Assembly: GCF_963678635.1 (NCBI RefSeq)
Contig: NC_087071.1
Coordinates: 18,291,613 to 18,355,612, forward strand
Source of the DNA: Symsagittifera roscoffensis
Taxonomy: Eukaryota > Xenacoelomorpha > Acoela > Convolutidae
Direction: 5' to 3'
Length of the DNA stretch: 64,000 bases
A model generated the notes under the pieces. It saw only the letters and a program-made list of their open reading frames with translations, was not told where the DNA came from and made no database searches. Positions 34,264 to 45,327 of this stretch are shown here, in pieces. Numbering within the stretch: the stretch's first letter is position 1; every line of letters starts with the position of its first letter. The position numbers and the translations under genes were made by a program.

Positions 34264-35290
34264 TGGTAGAGCCAGAAGTTTTTGTGAATGAAGGCAGGGC
34301 TGACCTGTTAAGCATTCTGCCGTTCTGGTCCAAATACTCTGTTGACCCCCCTTTTTTGTGGGAATCTTGGATTGGAAAGTTCTTCATGGCCGTGGGCCTC
34401 AAGGATACATTATCCCAAACGATGTGTTGGCTGACCCGCCGGTGATCGCCGACGAGACTCTCCCAAAAACGGAGACACCAGCAGCCACAGAAGACTCAGT
34501 GGCCCGTACTCACGTTCTCCGCGACCAGGCGGCTGTTAGGAGAAATGACGAAGGGAACGCAGAGCATCGACAAAAAAGGCCCTTGCATTGCCCAGAACTG
34601 GCTTTACCATGAGCCAGCTGCTCGCCTCAAATCAAGGCTGTTTTTTCCCATCGGAAATGAAAGAAAAGCGACGTTTTACAGACTCCAATCTACACTTTGA
34701 ACTTAATGTGTGCTCTTTCAAAGACTTCCACGATGCGTGTGAAGCAATGTGCCAAACTGCTCGCGATTATACGGTAGAACGGATCAAACTGTATAATAAG
34801 TTTATTATGCTGGAAAACAATACATTTTCTTCTTTCTTTGCGCGAACTTCTGCGCAAGCGGCATTATGCAATTGGCCTCAGGATCAATAGCGTGATACTT
34901 TAAAAGATCTTTTCATCGCACGACTTGGCGACCTAGAATCACAAAGCCAACTAATCAAGGCTGGTGAAAACTTTGACAATACGCTGAAATTAGCGTTGGA
35001 ATGTGAGAAGAGAGCAAATACCTCAGCACAGTTCCGAAAACTGCTACCCCACAATGATCAGCCAAAAGGTATAACCAGTGTCAAGCAAGAACCGACAGTT
35101 CTGGAAGAAATAGTTCTAGTTATAGCAGAGGATCTGCACACCGCACTTCAAAACAGGGGCAGAGAAACAACTACAGCAAGACGTGCTACTTTTGCTGCAA
35201 CATCGAAAGTCGTGCCCTACGATGGAGGTGATTTGCGACCTGTGCGTGAAACGAAAAAAAAGGCGAATGCAGCGTGAGAAAACCAAATTC
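34264..35290 (+). pseudogene. gag, copy 1, frameshifted
   Basis: The reading starts at the LTR border (ATG at 34263) with MVEPEVFVNEGRADLL and has PPFLWESWIGKFFMA, the Trp-rich N-terminal gag block. A one-base loss near 34405 (compared with copy 2) breaks the frame. The second piece from 34588 holds the capsid-like FARTSAQAALCNWPQDQ, then past a stop KDLFIARLGDLESQSQLI and LALECEKRANTSAQF, all typical of this Ty3/gypsy branch. A zinc-knuckle trace (CYFC, then a GECS-type ending) lies at about 35190-35290 across a frameshift. It keeps about 168 bases here that copy 2 has lost. Confidence 0.8.
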
Positions 35291-35439
35291 AAACCTCTTC
35301 GTCTATCATGGCAGATTGTATTTTTTGACGTCAATTACGATAGCGAACCTGAACACGATACGATGTACATATGGTAGAGGACGTCATAGAGATAATAAGC
35401 ATGAATTTTCTTCAGTTTGATTTCGCTAAGCCACGAAGA

Positions 35440-35930
35440 CTCAGCATACAACTCCGTTCGCAGAAGATTTTTTTTACTCCACCGTGGAGATGGGTAGCCC
35501 CGTATCATTTCTTAACCGATTGCCCAACACAATGTACGGCACGATTGTAATCCCGCTCTCAACCACCGGTTGGAAAGTGAACGCCGCGTCGTTCTTGGTG
35601 TCGGAAAACCGCACTCGCAATCTGCTTGATTTTGCACCCGCAATTGGGGATAGCTACTACCCAAACAAAGAGATCATAGGTTGATTTAGTAACTGAAGAG
35701 GCAATCCTGGGCCCAATTGCTGTGTATTGGCGAAATCACTTCACCAAAAAATACGCTCAGTTTTTCAATCGACTAGCTTGGTCAAAGAGTCATAACGTTT
35801 TTACCAACTTCAAAGTACCTCTAATCCCTCGTCAATTAAAGGGTAGAAAAATCCCTCTTCATATTCAAAATCGGGTGGCGCAGGAGATAATTTTCCACTT
35901 GCTCTCATATTCGACTAATTTTTCTTGAAA
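35440..35930 (+). pseudogene. Protease and pre-RT linker, copy 1
   Basis: The frame 35484-35684 has EMGSPVSFLN at its start, the active-site position of Ty3 proteases (normally DTGSPV). Here D-T-G has become E-M-G, while copy 2 has D-M-G. WKVNAASFLVSENRTRNLL follows. After frameshifts the linker reads HFTKKYAQFFNRLAWSK, then PLIPRQLKGRKIPLHIQNRV, the conserved segment that normally leads into reverse transcriptase. The expected RT does not follow. Confidence 0.75.
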
Positions 35931-36300
35931 TGAATACAGACAGAAATACGGATCCAATGAATGCCTCAACCAACTCGACCAATCTTCTCGATAACGCCCT
36001 CGAGCAAAATATTTTACAAAAGTTGTCGAGAAGTTCTCGTCAAATTTTCCTCTTTTTCCTCGCCCCAGCATGATAAGGTCTTCTGCTGACCCTAGCTCGC
36101 ATCGCTCTCGAGCTACTGCCCGTGGTAACAGTAGTGAACTCATTCGCCACCGAGTGAAAACCCGCGAACTTGCCTCCCGGGACTGATTAGTGGCAGACCG
36201 CTCGTTGGCCCGAAAGGAGGGGCTGATAAAGTTCATCGAAAACCTCAAGCGAAATTATCTCACCAAACGAGCATGGATACCAGCATCTGCTTAGGTGAGG
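35931..36300 (+). pseudogene. Orphan reading frame replacing RT and RNase H, copy 1
   Basis: A fresh ATG at 35931 opens MNTDRNTDPMNASTNSTNLL, which breaks after one base lost near 36013 relative to copy 2. The later part (ELIRHRVKTRELASRD, stop, then ARKEGLIKFIENLKRNYL) matches copy 2 well. It is Ser/Asn-rich at first, then basic. No RT or RNase H motif is present. Origin unknown. It ends just before the integrase finger region. Confidence 0.6.
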
Positions 36301-36334
36301 GTGTTTACTATCAATAACAAAAAGCCTTCGGGGT

Positions 36335-37515
36335 TTGGCCGGCCTCTTTGATGCGGATCTACTGGCCGAAATTACGGAGGATGAGCGTTTCCTGCGTCCA
36401 ATGAAAAAAGCTATCATCAATAAGGATATTTCCTCGTTCAACAAACTTGGAGATACATGGCGCAATTCTGGAACAAGGCAGCCCTTGTCAACATCTGTGA
36501 ACTGCGTGATAGTCGACATCAAACTGGCGATCTCGGAACAGCTGCGTTCAGCCATTCTGGCGCGTCCTCACCCCTCGCACCCCGGACAAAAGGATATGAT
36601 GTCTGCTCCAAGTATGTCTGGCGGCCTTTCCTGAATCAAAAAATGATCAAGATTGTGCAGACTGCAAAGATTGTACCCTTTTTGTTATTAACCTAAAATC
36701 AACCTTAAAGTCTGACTCCTTTAAGCCGCTACTGGAGTTGTCGCCCCTAACCAAGACTTGCAACTTGATCTTGCAGTTCCAATTATTGATAAAAAGAAGA
36801 AGAAAGTCAACATGCTAGTCGCAATTGACAGGTTTTTCCTGTTTCCGTCACTTTTAATTAGGAAAACGTTAAGCGCTAAAAAGTTACTTAAATTTTTTAA
36901 AACATACATTCAAATTCACGGTTTGCTACAGTCGATTCGAACGGATCACGGTTCCGGGTTCAAAGACTAAATTATCAGTCAGTTTGGTAAAAAATGGGGG
37001 ATAAAAGACTTCCTTACACCGGTGGCTGACCAACGAAGCAATGGTTTGGTCGAACGCATGGTTCAAAAATTAAACGGAAATTGGGAACTGAAAAACTCGA
37101 TCATATCTTCGGTAAACTAATATCTACTCTACAACAAATACTTAAAGACATTAGAAAAATGAAACACTCTGTGATCAAGAAATCTCTTTTTGAGCTCCAT
37201 TACGGTCGCAAACCTAATATTGAATTCTTCCAAGTAGTTATTAACATTGTAATCTATGATGATTTAGCTCAAGGACTGAAGATGAACTTGTTGACTCTTG
37301 TGCAGACCGCGAGCAAAGACTACAGCCAAGACAGAGCTGAAGTGGTTCTTCGCGGCAGTTCCAGATCTCACGAGTCACCCAAATTTGACCCTATGTTCTT
37401 GGTTGGCTCAAAAGTTGCGGAGAGCGAGCCGTATAAAGCACTGGAGGAATTTGCGAAGGCCACGAATGTTTGTGCGCAACAAAAACGTAACTTAGCTCTA
37501 GTGAAGGGGCTATGA
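36335..37515 (+). pseudogene. Integrase, copy 1
   Basis: The frame 36335-36634 begins with GLFDADLLAEITEDERFLRP and RPMKKAIINKD, the segment before the finger, and reaches LARPHPSHPGQKDMM, the HxxxHxG half of the H2C2 finger. The Cys half (CADCKDCT-like) follows in another frame at about 36655-36685. The catalytic core from about 36750 has QLDLAVPIIDKKKK (first Asp), SIRTDHGSGF (second Asp) and, after a stop and a shift near 37010, SNGLVERMVQKLNG (Glu). The frame 37081-37515 carries the remainder, with LFELHYGRKPNIEFF. All three catalytic acids are still readable, but stops prevent expression as one protein. Confidence 0.85.
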
Positions 37516-38575
37516 AGGAACTTACGTCTGGTGATAAAGGAAATCGCAACACACCACTCGGACCTTCCAAATAGCTTAAAAACGGGGCTAACCAGAAATA
37601 CTCTCAGGCTCTACGCTCATGCTTCAGATCCTGCCATACCAGCGTTGACACACAGCTAGCGCCTAAGCCTCTAAAACAAGTAAATTAGAAAAACTAGTTA
37701 TCGATAAAGCTAATTGTATTAGAGTATTCAGAAAAGTTATAGACCAAAAATCCGGAAACCTCTGCTTGAAATCGCGAATATCAAAATTGTCAGGAATACA
37801 AGTAACGCGCACATCGCAGACGAAGGAAAATTATACCGGAAAAATCATATTTGTCTGAAATTTATTCCCAATCTTTGTGTCACTTCACTTGTCAGGGTAC
37901 GCTGGGCGATAGAATAAGCTTATCGCAATGCCAAATTGCCCCAAAGCCACAGTCGTCTTGACCACTGACAGGCCAACCTCCCATTCAGTGCAATGCAGAC
38001 CCTACAGTGGCCGACATCACAGCAGACCCTTCTTCTAGTGACGGTTCGGTAGTCAAGCGACCCATACTTCTTCGACCCCGAACCCAGTTTCTGGTCCTCC
38101 CACTCAAATGCCTCCTAAGATGCTGGGGAAGACGCCTACGGTGACCCTGTCACCAGGAAAAGAGAAATTGACAGCCATCGGTCAGTTTGTCCAAAACTCG
38201 CCGACGCCAGACACTCACGTTCCTACCTCATATCAGTCTACAACTCACCCCAGCATCGAAACTGGGGTGAGCGCAGCCGCGGTGATGACTCCTGATCCCA
38301 TTCAAGCTCCGGATAGTTCGGAAACTATGAGGGCTTCGGCTCGCAGCAAAAAAGCCACAAGGTTGTTTGGGGTCACTCGGTCGAGGCAACAGAGGAAAAG
38401 GCGTCGGAAGAATCGATTACGGCAGTCATACCCGTCGTAAATCTATCTTCTCCCCACAAGCGTATTGAGCTTATTCGTCAGCGACCGGGATCAATCACGC
38501 TGGAGCAGGTGACTCCTTTTAAGAAGAGCAAAATAAGGAAGCCAAAAGAGAACAAAACTCATAGTGACAAATGAC
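37516..38575 (+). pseudogene. Post-integrase basic tail, copy 1
   Basis: Pieces in shifting frames include FIPNLCVTSLVRVRW, then MPPKMLGKTPTVTLSPGKEK at 38108, a basic SARSKKATRLFG and RQQRKRRRKNRL, and last VVNLSSPHKRIELIRQRPGS with KIRKPKENKTHSDK before a stop at about 38573. Pro/Ser-rich and strongly basic, it probably bound nucleic acid in the ancestor. A purine-rich stretch near 38520-38555 lies at the end. Confidence 0.65.
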
Positions 38576-38777
38576 TAGACTCAAACTTCATAACCTTAAA
38601 ATCTTGTATTTAAACTCTTTGGCCATTCTTGAGTACTAGAACATTTTGTTCGCAGTTTCTCCTTCGCATTTATTTAACTTCTGCGTTATTTAATATTCTG
38701 CGTGCATTTATTTAACTTCAGTGCTAAATTTAATCGGTACACTGAGAATGAATTTTTTCCTTCCGCGAAAAATGTCA
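38576..38777 (+). other. Untranslated stretch before LTR 2
   Basis: This is AT-rich sequence present before LTR 2 and, with differences, before LTR 3 (43249-43432), so it is part of the element and not host DNA. Some of it appears in the chance frame 38702-38986, which runs into the LTR. Confidence 0.6.
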
Positions 38778-39107
38778 TGAGGCGACCTTCGGTACGTCGT
38801 GTATTCTTTGTGTATATATTGATCACATGTATTTACTTATATATTCGGTATTTTGTACGTCCCTACTCAAAGCCTTTATGTTTGCGTTTGGTGCCGTTAC
38901 AAGATATAATCCTATTCTATACTGAGCGCCTATTGTATACCTCTATCTATTCACCATCTATAGTCTATCTAGAAGGGCGCTTATAAACGTTTATTCGTCC
39001 GATACAGTGTATCTATCTACTCTACTCATAATATATCTATATATGATACTTATTGATTTCTGCTTTTAACCCTTCAGTCCTGAGTCAATACTGGGCGGGT
39101 TATTTCA
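38778..39107 (+). repeat. LTR 2, shared by both copies
   Basis: TGAGGCGACCTTCGGTAC to GGGCGGGTTATTTCA, 330 bases. It is at the same time the 3' LTR of copy 1 and the 5' LTR of copy 2. CTTATAAACG near its middle is followed by ATACAGTGTATCTATC, which LTR 1 shares. TGGTAGAGCC follows as in LTR 1. Confidence 0.9.
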
Positions 39108-40010
39108 TGGTAGAGCCAGCAGTTCCTGTGAATGAAGGCAGGGCTGACCTGTTAAGCATTCTGCCGTTCTGGTCCAAATACTCTGTTGACCCCCCTTTTT
39201 TGTGGGAATCTTGGATTGGAAAGTTCTTCATGGCCGTGGGCCTCGAGGATAACATTATCCCAAACGATGTGTTGGCTGACTCGCCGGTGATCGCCGACGA
39301 GACTCTCCCAAAAACGGAGACACCAGCAGCCACAGAAGACGCAGTGGCCCGTACTCACATTCTCCACGACCAGGCGGCTGTTAGGAGAAATGACGAAGGG
39401 AACGCAGAGCGTCGACAAAAAAGGCCCTCGCATTGCCCAGAACTGGCTTTACCATGAGCCAGCGGTTCGCCTCAAATCAAGGCTGTTCTTTTCCTTCGGA
39501 AATGAAAGAAAAGCGACGTTTTACAAACTCCAATCTACACCTCGAACTTAATGTGTGCTCTTTCAAAGATTTCCACGATGCGTATGAAGCAATGTTCGAA
39601 ACTGCTCGCGATTATGCGGTAGAACGGATCAAACTGTATAATAAGTTTATTATGCTGGAAAGCGATACATTTTCTTCTTTCTTTGCGCGAACTTCTGCGC
39701 AAGCGGCATTATGCAATTGGCGTCAGGATCAATAGCGTGACACTTTAAAAGATCTTTTCATCGGACGACTTCGCGACCTAGAATCACAAAGCCAACTAAT
39801 CAAGGCTGGTGAAAACCTTGACAATACGCTGAAATTAGCGTTGGAATGTGAGAAGAGAGCAAATACCTCAGCACAGTTCCAAAAACTGCTCTACGAGGGA
39901 GGTGATTTGCGACCTGTGCATGAAACGAAAAAGAAAGGCGAATGCAGCGTGAGAAGACCAAAGTCAAACCTCTTCGTCTATCATGGCAGATTGTACTTTT
40001 TGACGTCAAT
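39108..40010 (+). pseudogene. gag, copy 2
   Basis: The N-terminal frame is intact here to its stop at 39457, from an in-frame opening at 39053 in the LTR or from ATG at 39106. It has VPVNEGRADLLSILPFWSKY and PPFLWESWIGKFFMAVGLED, then an acidic linker. The next frame from 39433 overlaps it by 25 bases and carries KRRFTNSNLHLELNVCSF and FARTSAQAALCNWRQDQ, then a stop and continuation to LALECEKRANTSAQFQKLL. About 168 bases around the zinc knuckle are deleted at 39890 between short CTAC repeats. The shared overlap and the shared stop after RQDQ (PQDQ in copy 1) show these defects predate the duplication. Confidence 0.8.
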
Positions 40011-40149
40011 TACGATAGCGAACCTGAACACGATACCAAGTACATATGGTGGAGGACGTCATACAGATAATAAGCATTAATTTTTTTCAGTCTGATTTCG
40101 CTAAGCCACGAAGACTCAGCATACAACTCCGTTCGCAGAAGATTTTTTT

Positions 40150-40603
40150 TACTCCACCGTGGACATGGGTAGCCCCGTATCGTTTCTCAACCCATTGCCC
40201 AACACACTGTACGGCACGATTGTAACCCCGCGCTCAACCACCGGTTGGAGAGTGAACGCCGCGTCAATCTTGGTGTCGGAAAACCGTACTCGCAATCTGC
40301 TTGATTTTGCACCCGCAATTGGGGATAGCTACTACCCAAACAAAGAGAGCATAGGTTGATTTAGTAACTGAAGAGGCAAACCTGGGCCCAATTGCTGTGT
40401 ATTGGTGAAATCACTTCACCAAAAAATACGCTCATTTTTTCAATCGACTAGCTTGGTCAAAGAGTCATAACTTTTTCACCAACTTCAAAGTACCTTTAAT
40501 CATCGTCAATTAAAGGGTAGAAAAATCCCTCTTCATATTCAAAATTGGGTGGCGCAGGAGATAATCTTCCACTTGCTCTCATATTCTACTAATTATTCTT
40601 GAA
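40150..40603 (+). pseudogene. Protease and pre-RT linker, copy 2
   Basis: The frame 40159-40359 begins at DMGSPVSFLNPLPN, so the active-site Asp is kept but Thr is Met. WRVNAASILVSENRTRNLL follows. The linker with KGRKIPLHIQN continues in other frames to about 40590. As in copy 1, the sequence then leaves the Ty3 pattern. Confidence 0.75.
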
Positions 40604-40969
40604 ATGAATACAGACAGAAATTCGGATCCAATGAATGCCTCAACCAACTCGACCAATCTTCTCGATAACGCCCTCGAGCAAATAATTCTACAAACGTTTG
40701 TCGAGAAGTTCTCGTCAAACTTTCCTCTTTTTCCTCGCCCCAGCATGATAAGGTCTTCTGCTGACCCTAGCTCGCATCGCTCTTGTGCTACTGCCCGTGG
40801 GAACAGGAGTGAACTCATTCGCCACCGAGTGAAAACCCGAGAACTTGCCTCCCGGGACTGATTAGTGGCAGACCGCTCGTTTGCCCGAAAGGAGAGGCTG
40901 GTAAAGTTCATCGAAAACCTCAAGCGAAAATATCTCACCAAACGAGCATGGATACAAGCATCTGCTTAG
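40604..40969 (+). pseudogene. Orphan reading frame replacing RT and RNase H, copy 2
   Basis: ATG at 40604 opens 85 codons to a TGA at 40861: MNTDRNSDPMNASTNSTNLL, LLDNALEQIILQTFVEKFSS, a Pro/Ser-rich middle, then SELIRHRVKTRELASRD. Without that TGA, which both copies share, the frame continues LVADRSFARKERLVKFIENL and ends at a stop at 40969, about 120 residues in all. A helical, charged C-terminal half is likely. I recognise no family. It could be a rearranged gag-like piece, a captured host fragment or a remnant of a different element. Confidence 0.6.
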
Positions 40970-41028
40970 GTGAGGGTGTTTACTGTCAATAAGAAAAAGT
41001 CTTTAGTCAACCAGAAAAGCAGGCTCTC

Positions 41029-42202
41029 GTGGGTTTGCCCGGCCTCTTCGATGCGGATCTACTGGCCGAAATCACGGAGGAGGAGCGTTTCCTGCGTCCG
41101 ATGAAAAAAGCTATCATCAATAAGGATATTTCCTCGTTCAACAAACTTGAAGATACATGGCGCAATTCTGGAGCAAGGCAGCCCTTGTCATCATCTGTGA
41201 ACTGCGTGATATACGACATCAAACTGGCGATCTCGGAATAGCTGCGTTCAGCCATTCTGGCGCGTCCTCACCCCTCGCACCCCGGACAAAAGGATATGAT
41301 GCCTGCCTCCGAGTATATCTGACGGCCTTTCCTGAGTCAAAAAATGATCAAGATTGTGAAGACTGCAAAGATTGTACCCTTTTTGTTATTAATCTAAAGT
41401 CAACCTTAAAGTCTGACTCCTTTAAGACGCTACTGGAGTTGTAGCCCCTAACCAAGACTTGCAACTTGATCTTGCTGTTCCAATTATTGATAAAAAGAAC
41501 AAGAAAGTCAATATGCTAGTCGGAATTGACAGGTTCTTCCTGTTTCCGTCACTTTTAATTAGGAAAACATTAAGCGCTAGAAAGTTAGTTAAATTTTTCA
41601 AAACGTACATTCGCATTCACGGTTTGCTACAGTCGATTCGAACGGATCACAGTTCCGGGATCAAAAACGAAGTTGTCAGTCAGTTTGGTAAAAAATGGGG
41701 ATAAAACACTTCCATACACCGGTGGCTGACCAACGAAGCAATGGTTTGGTCGAACGCATGGTTCAAAAATTAAACGGAAATTGGGAACTGAAAAACTCGA
41801 TCATATCTTCGGTAACCTAATATCTACTCTGCAGACATTAGAAAAATCAAACATTCTGTGATCAAGAAATCTCTTTTTGAGCTCCACTACGGTCGCAAAC
41901 CTAATATTGAATTCTTCCAAGCAATTATTCACATTGTAATCTATGATGATTTAGCTCAAGGACTGAAGATGAAATTGTTGACTCTTACACAGACCGCGAG
42001 CAAAAACTACAGCCGAGACAGAGCTGAAGTGGTTCTTCGCGGCAGATCCAGATCTCACGAGTCACCCAAATTTGACCCTATGTTCTTGGTTGGCTCAAAA
42101 GTTGCGGAGAGCGAGCCGTATAAAGCACTGGAGGAATTTGCGATGGCCACGAATGTTTGTGCGCAACAAAAACGTAACTTAGCTCTAGTGAAGGGGCTAT
42201 GA
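41029..42202 (+). pseudogene. Integrase, copy 2
   Basis: GLPGLFDADLLAEITEEERF opens the frame 41029-41241, followed by the H2C2 finger split over frames (SHPGQKDMM-like, then CEDCKDCT at about 41360). The core frame 41459-41704 has QLDLAVPIIDKKNK, IDRFFLFPSLLIRKTLSARK and SIRTDHSSGIKNE. A shift then leads to NGLVERMVQKLNG, and 41858-42202 carries LFELHYGRKPNIEFF onward. The Asp, Asp, Glu catalytic set is readable. Compared with copy 1, the second-Asp loop has HSSGI instead of HGSGF, and about 20 bases are missing near 41835. Confidence 0.85.
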
Positions 42203-43248
42203 AGGAACTTACGTCTGGTTATGAGGGAAATCGCAACACACCACTCGGACCTTCCAAATAGCTTAAAAACGGGGCTAACCAGAAATACACTCAGGTTCTA
42301 CGCTCATGCTTCAGATCCCGCCATACCAGCGTTGACACACAGCTAGCGCCTCAGCCTCTAAAGCAAGTAAATTAGAAAAATTAGTTATCGATAAAGCTAA
42401 TCGTATTAGAGTACTCAGAAAAATTATTTTACCAAAAATCCGGAAACCTCTGTTTGAAATCGCGAATTTCAAAATCGTCAGGGTTACAAGTAACGCGCAC
42501 ATCGCAGACGAAGGAAAATTATACCGGAAAAATCATATTTGTCTGAAATTTATTCCCAATCTTTGTGTCACTTCACTTGTCAGGGTACGCTGGGCGATAG
42601 AATAAGCTTATCGCAACGCCGAATTGCCCCAAAGCCACAGTCGTCTTGCTCACTGACAGGCCAACCTCCCATTCAGTGCAATGCAGACCCTACAGCAGAC
42701 CCTTCTTCTAGTGAGGGTTCGGTAGTCAAGCGACCCATACTTCTTCGACCCCGAACCCTGTTTCTGGTCCTCCCACTCAAATGCCTCCTAAGATGCTGGG
42801 GAAGACGCCTACGGTGACCCTGTCACCAGGAAAAGAGAAATTGACAGCCATCGGTCAGTTTGTCCAAAACGCAGCGACACAAGACCCTCACGTTCCTACC
42901 TCATATCAGTCTACAACTCACCCCAGCATCGAAACTGGGGTGAGCGCAGCCGCGGTGATGACTCCTGATCCCATTCAAGCTCCGGATAATTCGGAAACGA
43001 TGAGGGCTTCGGCTCGCAGCAAAAAAGCCACAAGGTTGTTTGGGGTCACTCGGTCGAGGCAACAGAGGAAGAGGCGTCGGAAGAATCGATTACGGCAGTC
43101 ATACCCGTCGTAAATCTATCTTCTCCCCACAAGCTTATCGAGCTTATTCGTCAGCGACCGGGCTCAATCACGCTGGAGCAGGTGACTCCTTTTAAGAAGA
43201 ACAAAATAAGGAAGCCAAAAGAGAACAAAACTCATAGTGACAAATGAC
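42203..43248 (+). pseudogene. Post-integrase basic tail, copy 2
   Basis: Same order as copy 1: frame 42539-42817, then 42781-43113 with MPPKMLGKTPTVTLSPGKEK and RQQRKRRRKNRL, then LIELIRQRPGS and KIRKPKENKTHSDK ending at about 43246. It is shorter than copy 1 by a few small deletions near 42690. Confidence 0.65.
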
Positions 43249-43432
43249 TAGACTCAAACTCCATAACCTTAAAATCTTGTATTAAAACTCTTTGGCCATT
43301 CTTGAGTACTTGAACAATTTTATTCTTAGTTTCTCCTTCGCGCAGGCTCGCCCTGCGTGCATTTATTTAATTTCAGTGCTGAATTTAATCGTTACACTGA
43401 GAATGAATTTTTTCCTTCCGCGAAGAATGTCA

Positions 43433-43762
43433 TGAGGCGACCTTCGGTACGTCGTGTATTCTTTGTGTATTTATTGATCACATCTATTTACTTATATATT
43501 CGCTTTTTTGTATGTCCTCACTCAAGGCCTTTATGTTTGCGTTTGGTGCCGTTACAAGTTATAGTCCTATTCTAAACTGAGTGCCTCTTCTATATTTCTA
43601 TCTATTCACCATCTATAATCTATAACAGCGTTTGTAAACGTTTATTCGTTCGATACAGTGTATCTATCTGTTCTACTCATAATCTGTCTATCTACGATAC
43701 TTAACATTTTACTATTAGCTTTTAACCCTTCTGTCTTGAGTCAGTACCTGCGGGTTGTTTCA
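43433..43762 (+). repeat. LTR 3 of the tandem element
   Basis: It starts TGAGGCGACCTTCGGTAC and ends GCGGGTTGTTTCA, followed by non-element GATCCGAATG. Its 5' half is close to LTR 2. Its 3' third is the most diverged of the three (CTGTCTATCTACGATAC where LTR 1 and LTR 2 have ATATCTATATATGATAC). Confidence 0.88.
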
Positions 43763-44105
43763 GATCCGAATGTTTTTGTTCTGGCTTTGAAGTGATACCA
43801 ACTTCAACTGGATAAAATACGACCCAAGCCCTTTTTTTCATGTAAATAGTTTTCACGCTTAAAAAGTTCTAATTAATTTTAAACAGTATCGGTGAGATTT
43901 TTTGTTGAGCCGATCTCGTTTTTGCAATACTCAAATGCGCCATTTTTTGCTTCAGACGTCACTAGTTATCCTGTGCGATTGTGTGAGAGACTTCACTGTG
44001 CAGAAGGGTGGAAGGGGTTGTCATGTAGCATCTGCTGTGTTCCAACGGATAGAAACCAGCGGAATATTCAGACCGTAAGACTATATTTTCAATTGACTTT
44101 TGCTT
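43763..44105. other. No recognised feature
   Basis: The frame 43892-44176 is open but not recognisable and runs into a repeat. I treat it as chance. Confidence 0.35.
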
Positions 44106-44330
44106 CCCGGGTCGAGATCCCGCTCAAAAACTGCTCAAAATATGAGAGGTTTGAGCGGTTTTCCAGCAAGATTTGAGCGGTTTGAGCAGTTTGGGCGGTT
44201 TGGGCGGTTTTTTTTTGGAAAAACCGCTCAAATCTTGCTTAAAAAACCGCTCAAGAAAGCAAGATTTGAGCGGTTTTTCAGCGGTTTTTGAGCGGTCCTA
44301 TAAAGAATTTTTAAAAGACCGCTTTTATCA
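44106..44330 (+). repeat. GAGCGGTTT repeat element with a tRNA-like tip
   Basis: It begins CCCGGGTCGAGATCCCG, then GCTCAAAAACTGCTCAAAAT, and goes on with many GAGCGGTTT and AAACCGCTC words on both strands, so the segment can fold on itself. The same structure lies on the opposite strand at 56385-56555, which shows a mobile origin. The tip resembles a tRNA B box with flanking stem bases, as in some SINE-like elements, but no A box was found. Confidence 0.65.
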
Positions 44331-44741
44331 GACCGATTTTTTAGAGATTATTACCGATTGATTACCGGAATCTCGTTGACCACCTCCCCCCTACGGTACC
44401 TAGTAACGAAGCCTTCTTTTCAGAGTTCGTTTAATGGTGAAGCATACGTAAATATTGTACTTAAAAACGTTTATTTTTGCAGGGGTGGGGGTAGGTAAAG
44501 ATAGTTGATTATGGAAACTAATCCAAAATTGGACAAACCAATTTGAAGCAAGGCCTTTTGCAAATCATGAAAATCTTCTTACATATATAAATATATTAAA
44601 ATAACAGGCTGAGCTAAGATTTGAAATAATTTGAGCTGAAATATACCGTGAACAAATTTGGAATGAAACACTCACCTTTGAAAAAACTTTCAAACTAACA
44701 CGTAGTTTTTGCTGTCAATTTTGCTTTGTTTGATTGTTCTA
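44331..44741. other. No recognised feature
   Basis: Non-coding, with no shared repeat seen. Confidence 0.35.
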
Positions 44742-45308
44742 CACTATTTGACAAAATTAAGTGCTAAATCATATTTTAACTGCTTAAAAATCCTGTTTTC
44801 TTTTTCCATTTAGGCAGTTACTTCGGTTCTCAGCAAAATTGTTTTTTATAGAATATGAACAAAGATCAGAGCTGCCCTTTATGAGACTATCAATGTTTTG
44901 TTTCACAGACTTAGCAATGTAAGATTGGCCTAAAAACGCGTGACTCAAACCATTTCCTCAATCTGCTGACTCAGTAAAAAACAACTGAGTTTTGTAAAAC
45001 TTAACACTGATTATTTCAATTTTCACTGAAAATGTTTCATATCGCATGCACAATTTTTTCTCCACTTTTCGAGAAAAATTTCACTTCTACGCAAAACTCA
45101 GTGCAGACAAGATAAAAATGGTATTTTCAGACCCGGATTTTATTGGAAAGTCTTTGAAACCAAATACAGATAGTTCTGATCTTTTGCTCCTGTTATAAGT
45201 TAAAAATTTGCTGAAAACCGAAAAAGAAGTTGTATTAAATGTACAGTGAAAACACGCAGTTTAAAGAGAGTAAAAACTTGAGTATGTGCTTATTTTATTC
45301 TATTTGTG
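44742..45308. mobile_element. Family D (Tc1/mariner-like) element, 567 bases
   Basis: It starts CACTATTTGACAAAATTAAG and ends with the inverted CTTATTTTATTCTATTTGTG. TA flanks both ends (44740-44741 and 45309-45310). The inverted similarity runs at least 60 bases inward (CTGTTTTC on the left, GAAAACACGCAG on the right). The interior shares GATCAGAGCTGCCCT and GATTTTATTGGAAAGTCTT-like words with 27152 and 45328. Confidence 0.8.
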
Positions 45309-45327
45309 TATGAAAGATAAAGCACTA

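Larger units (their letters stand above)
33938..43762 (+). mobile_element. Tandem Ty3/gypsy element: LTR-int-LTR-int-LTR, lacking RT
   Basis: Three LTRs of about 330 bases (33938, 38778, 43433) alternate with two internal regions of about 4.5 and 4.3 kb that are clearly over 90 percent alike by eye and in the same orientation. Internal order: gag, protease, an orphan reading frame where reverse transcriptase and RNase H should be, integrase, basic tail. Flanking bases left of the first LTR and right of the third do not form an obvious target duplication. This fits unequal recombination between two copies through an LTR rather than one insertion event. Each copy has its own private indels. Confidence 0.9.

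Noticed and set aside
35865-36555. Minus-strand frames of more than 100 codons in the tandem retrotransposon
   Set aside because: They mirror the orphan and integrase regions on the plus strand, where the recognisable motifs are.
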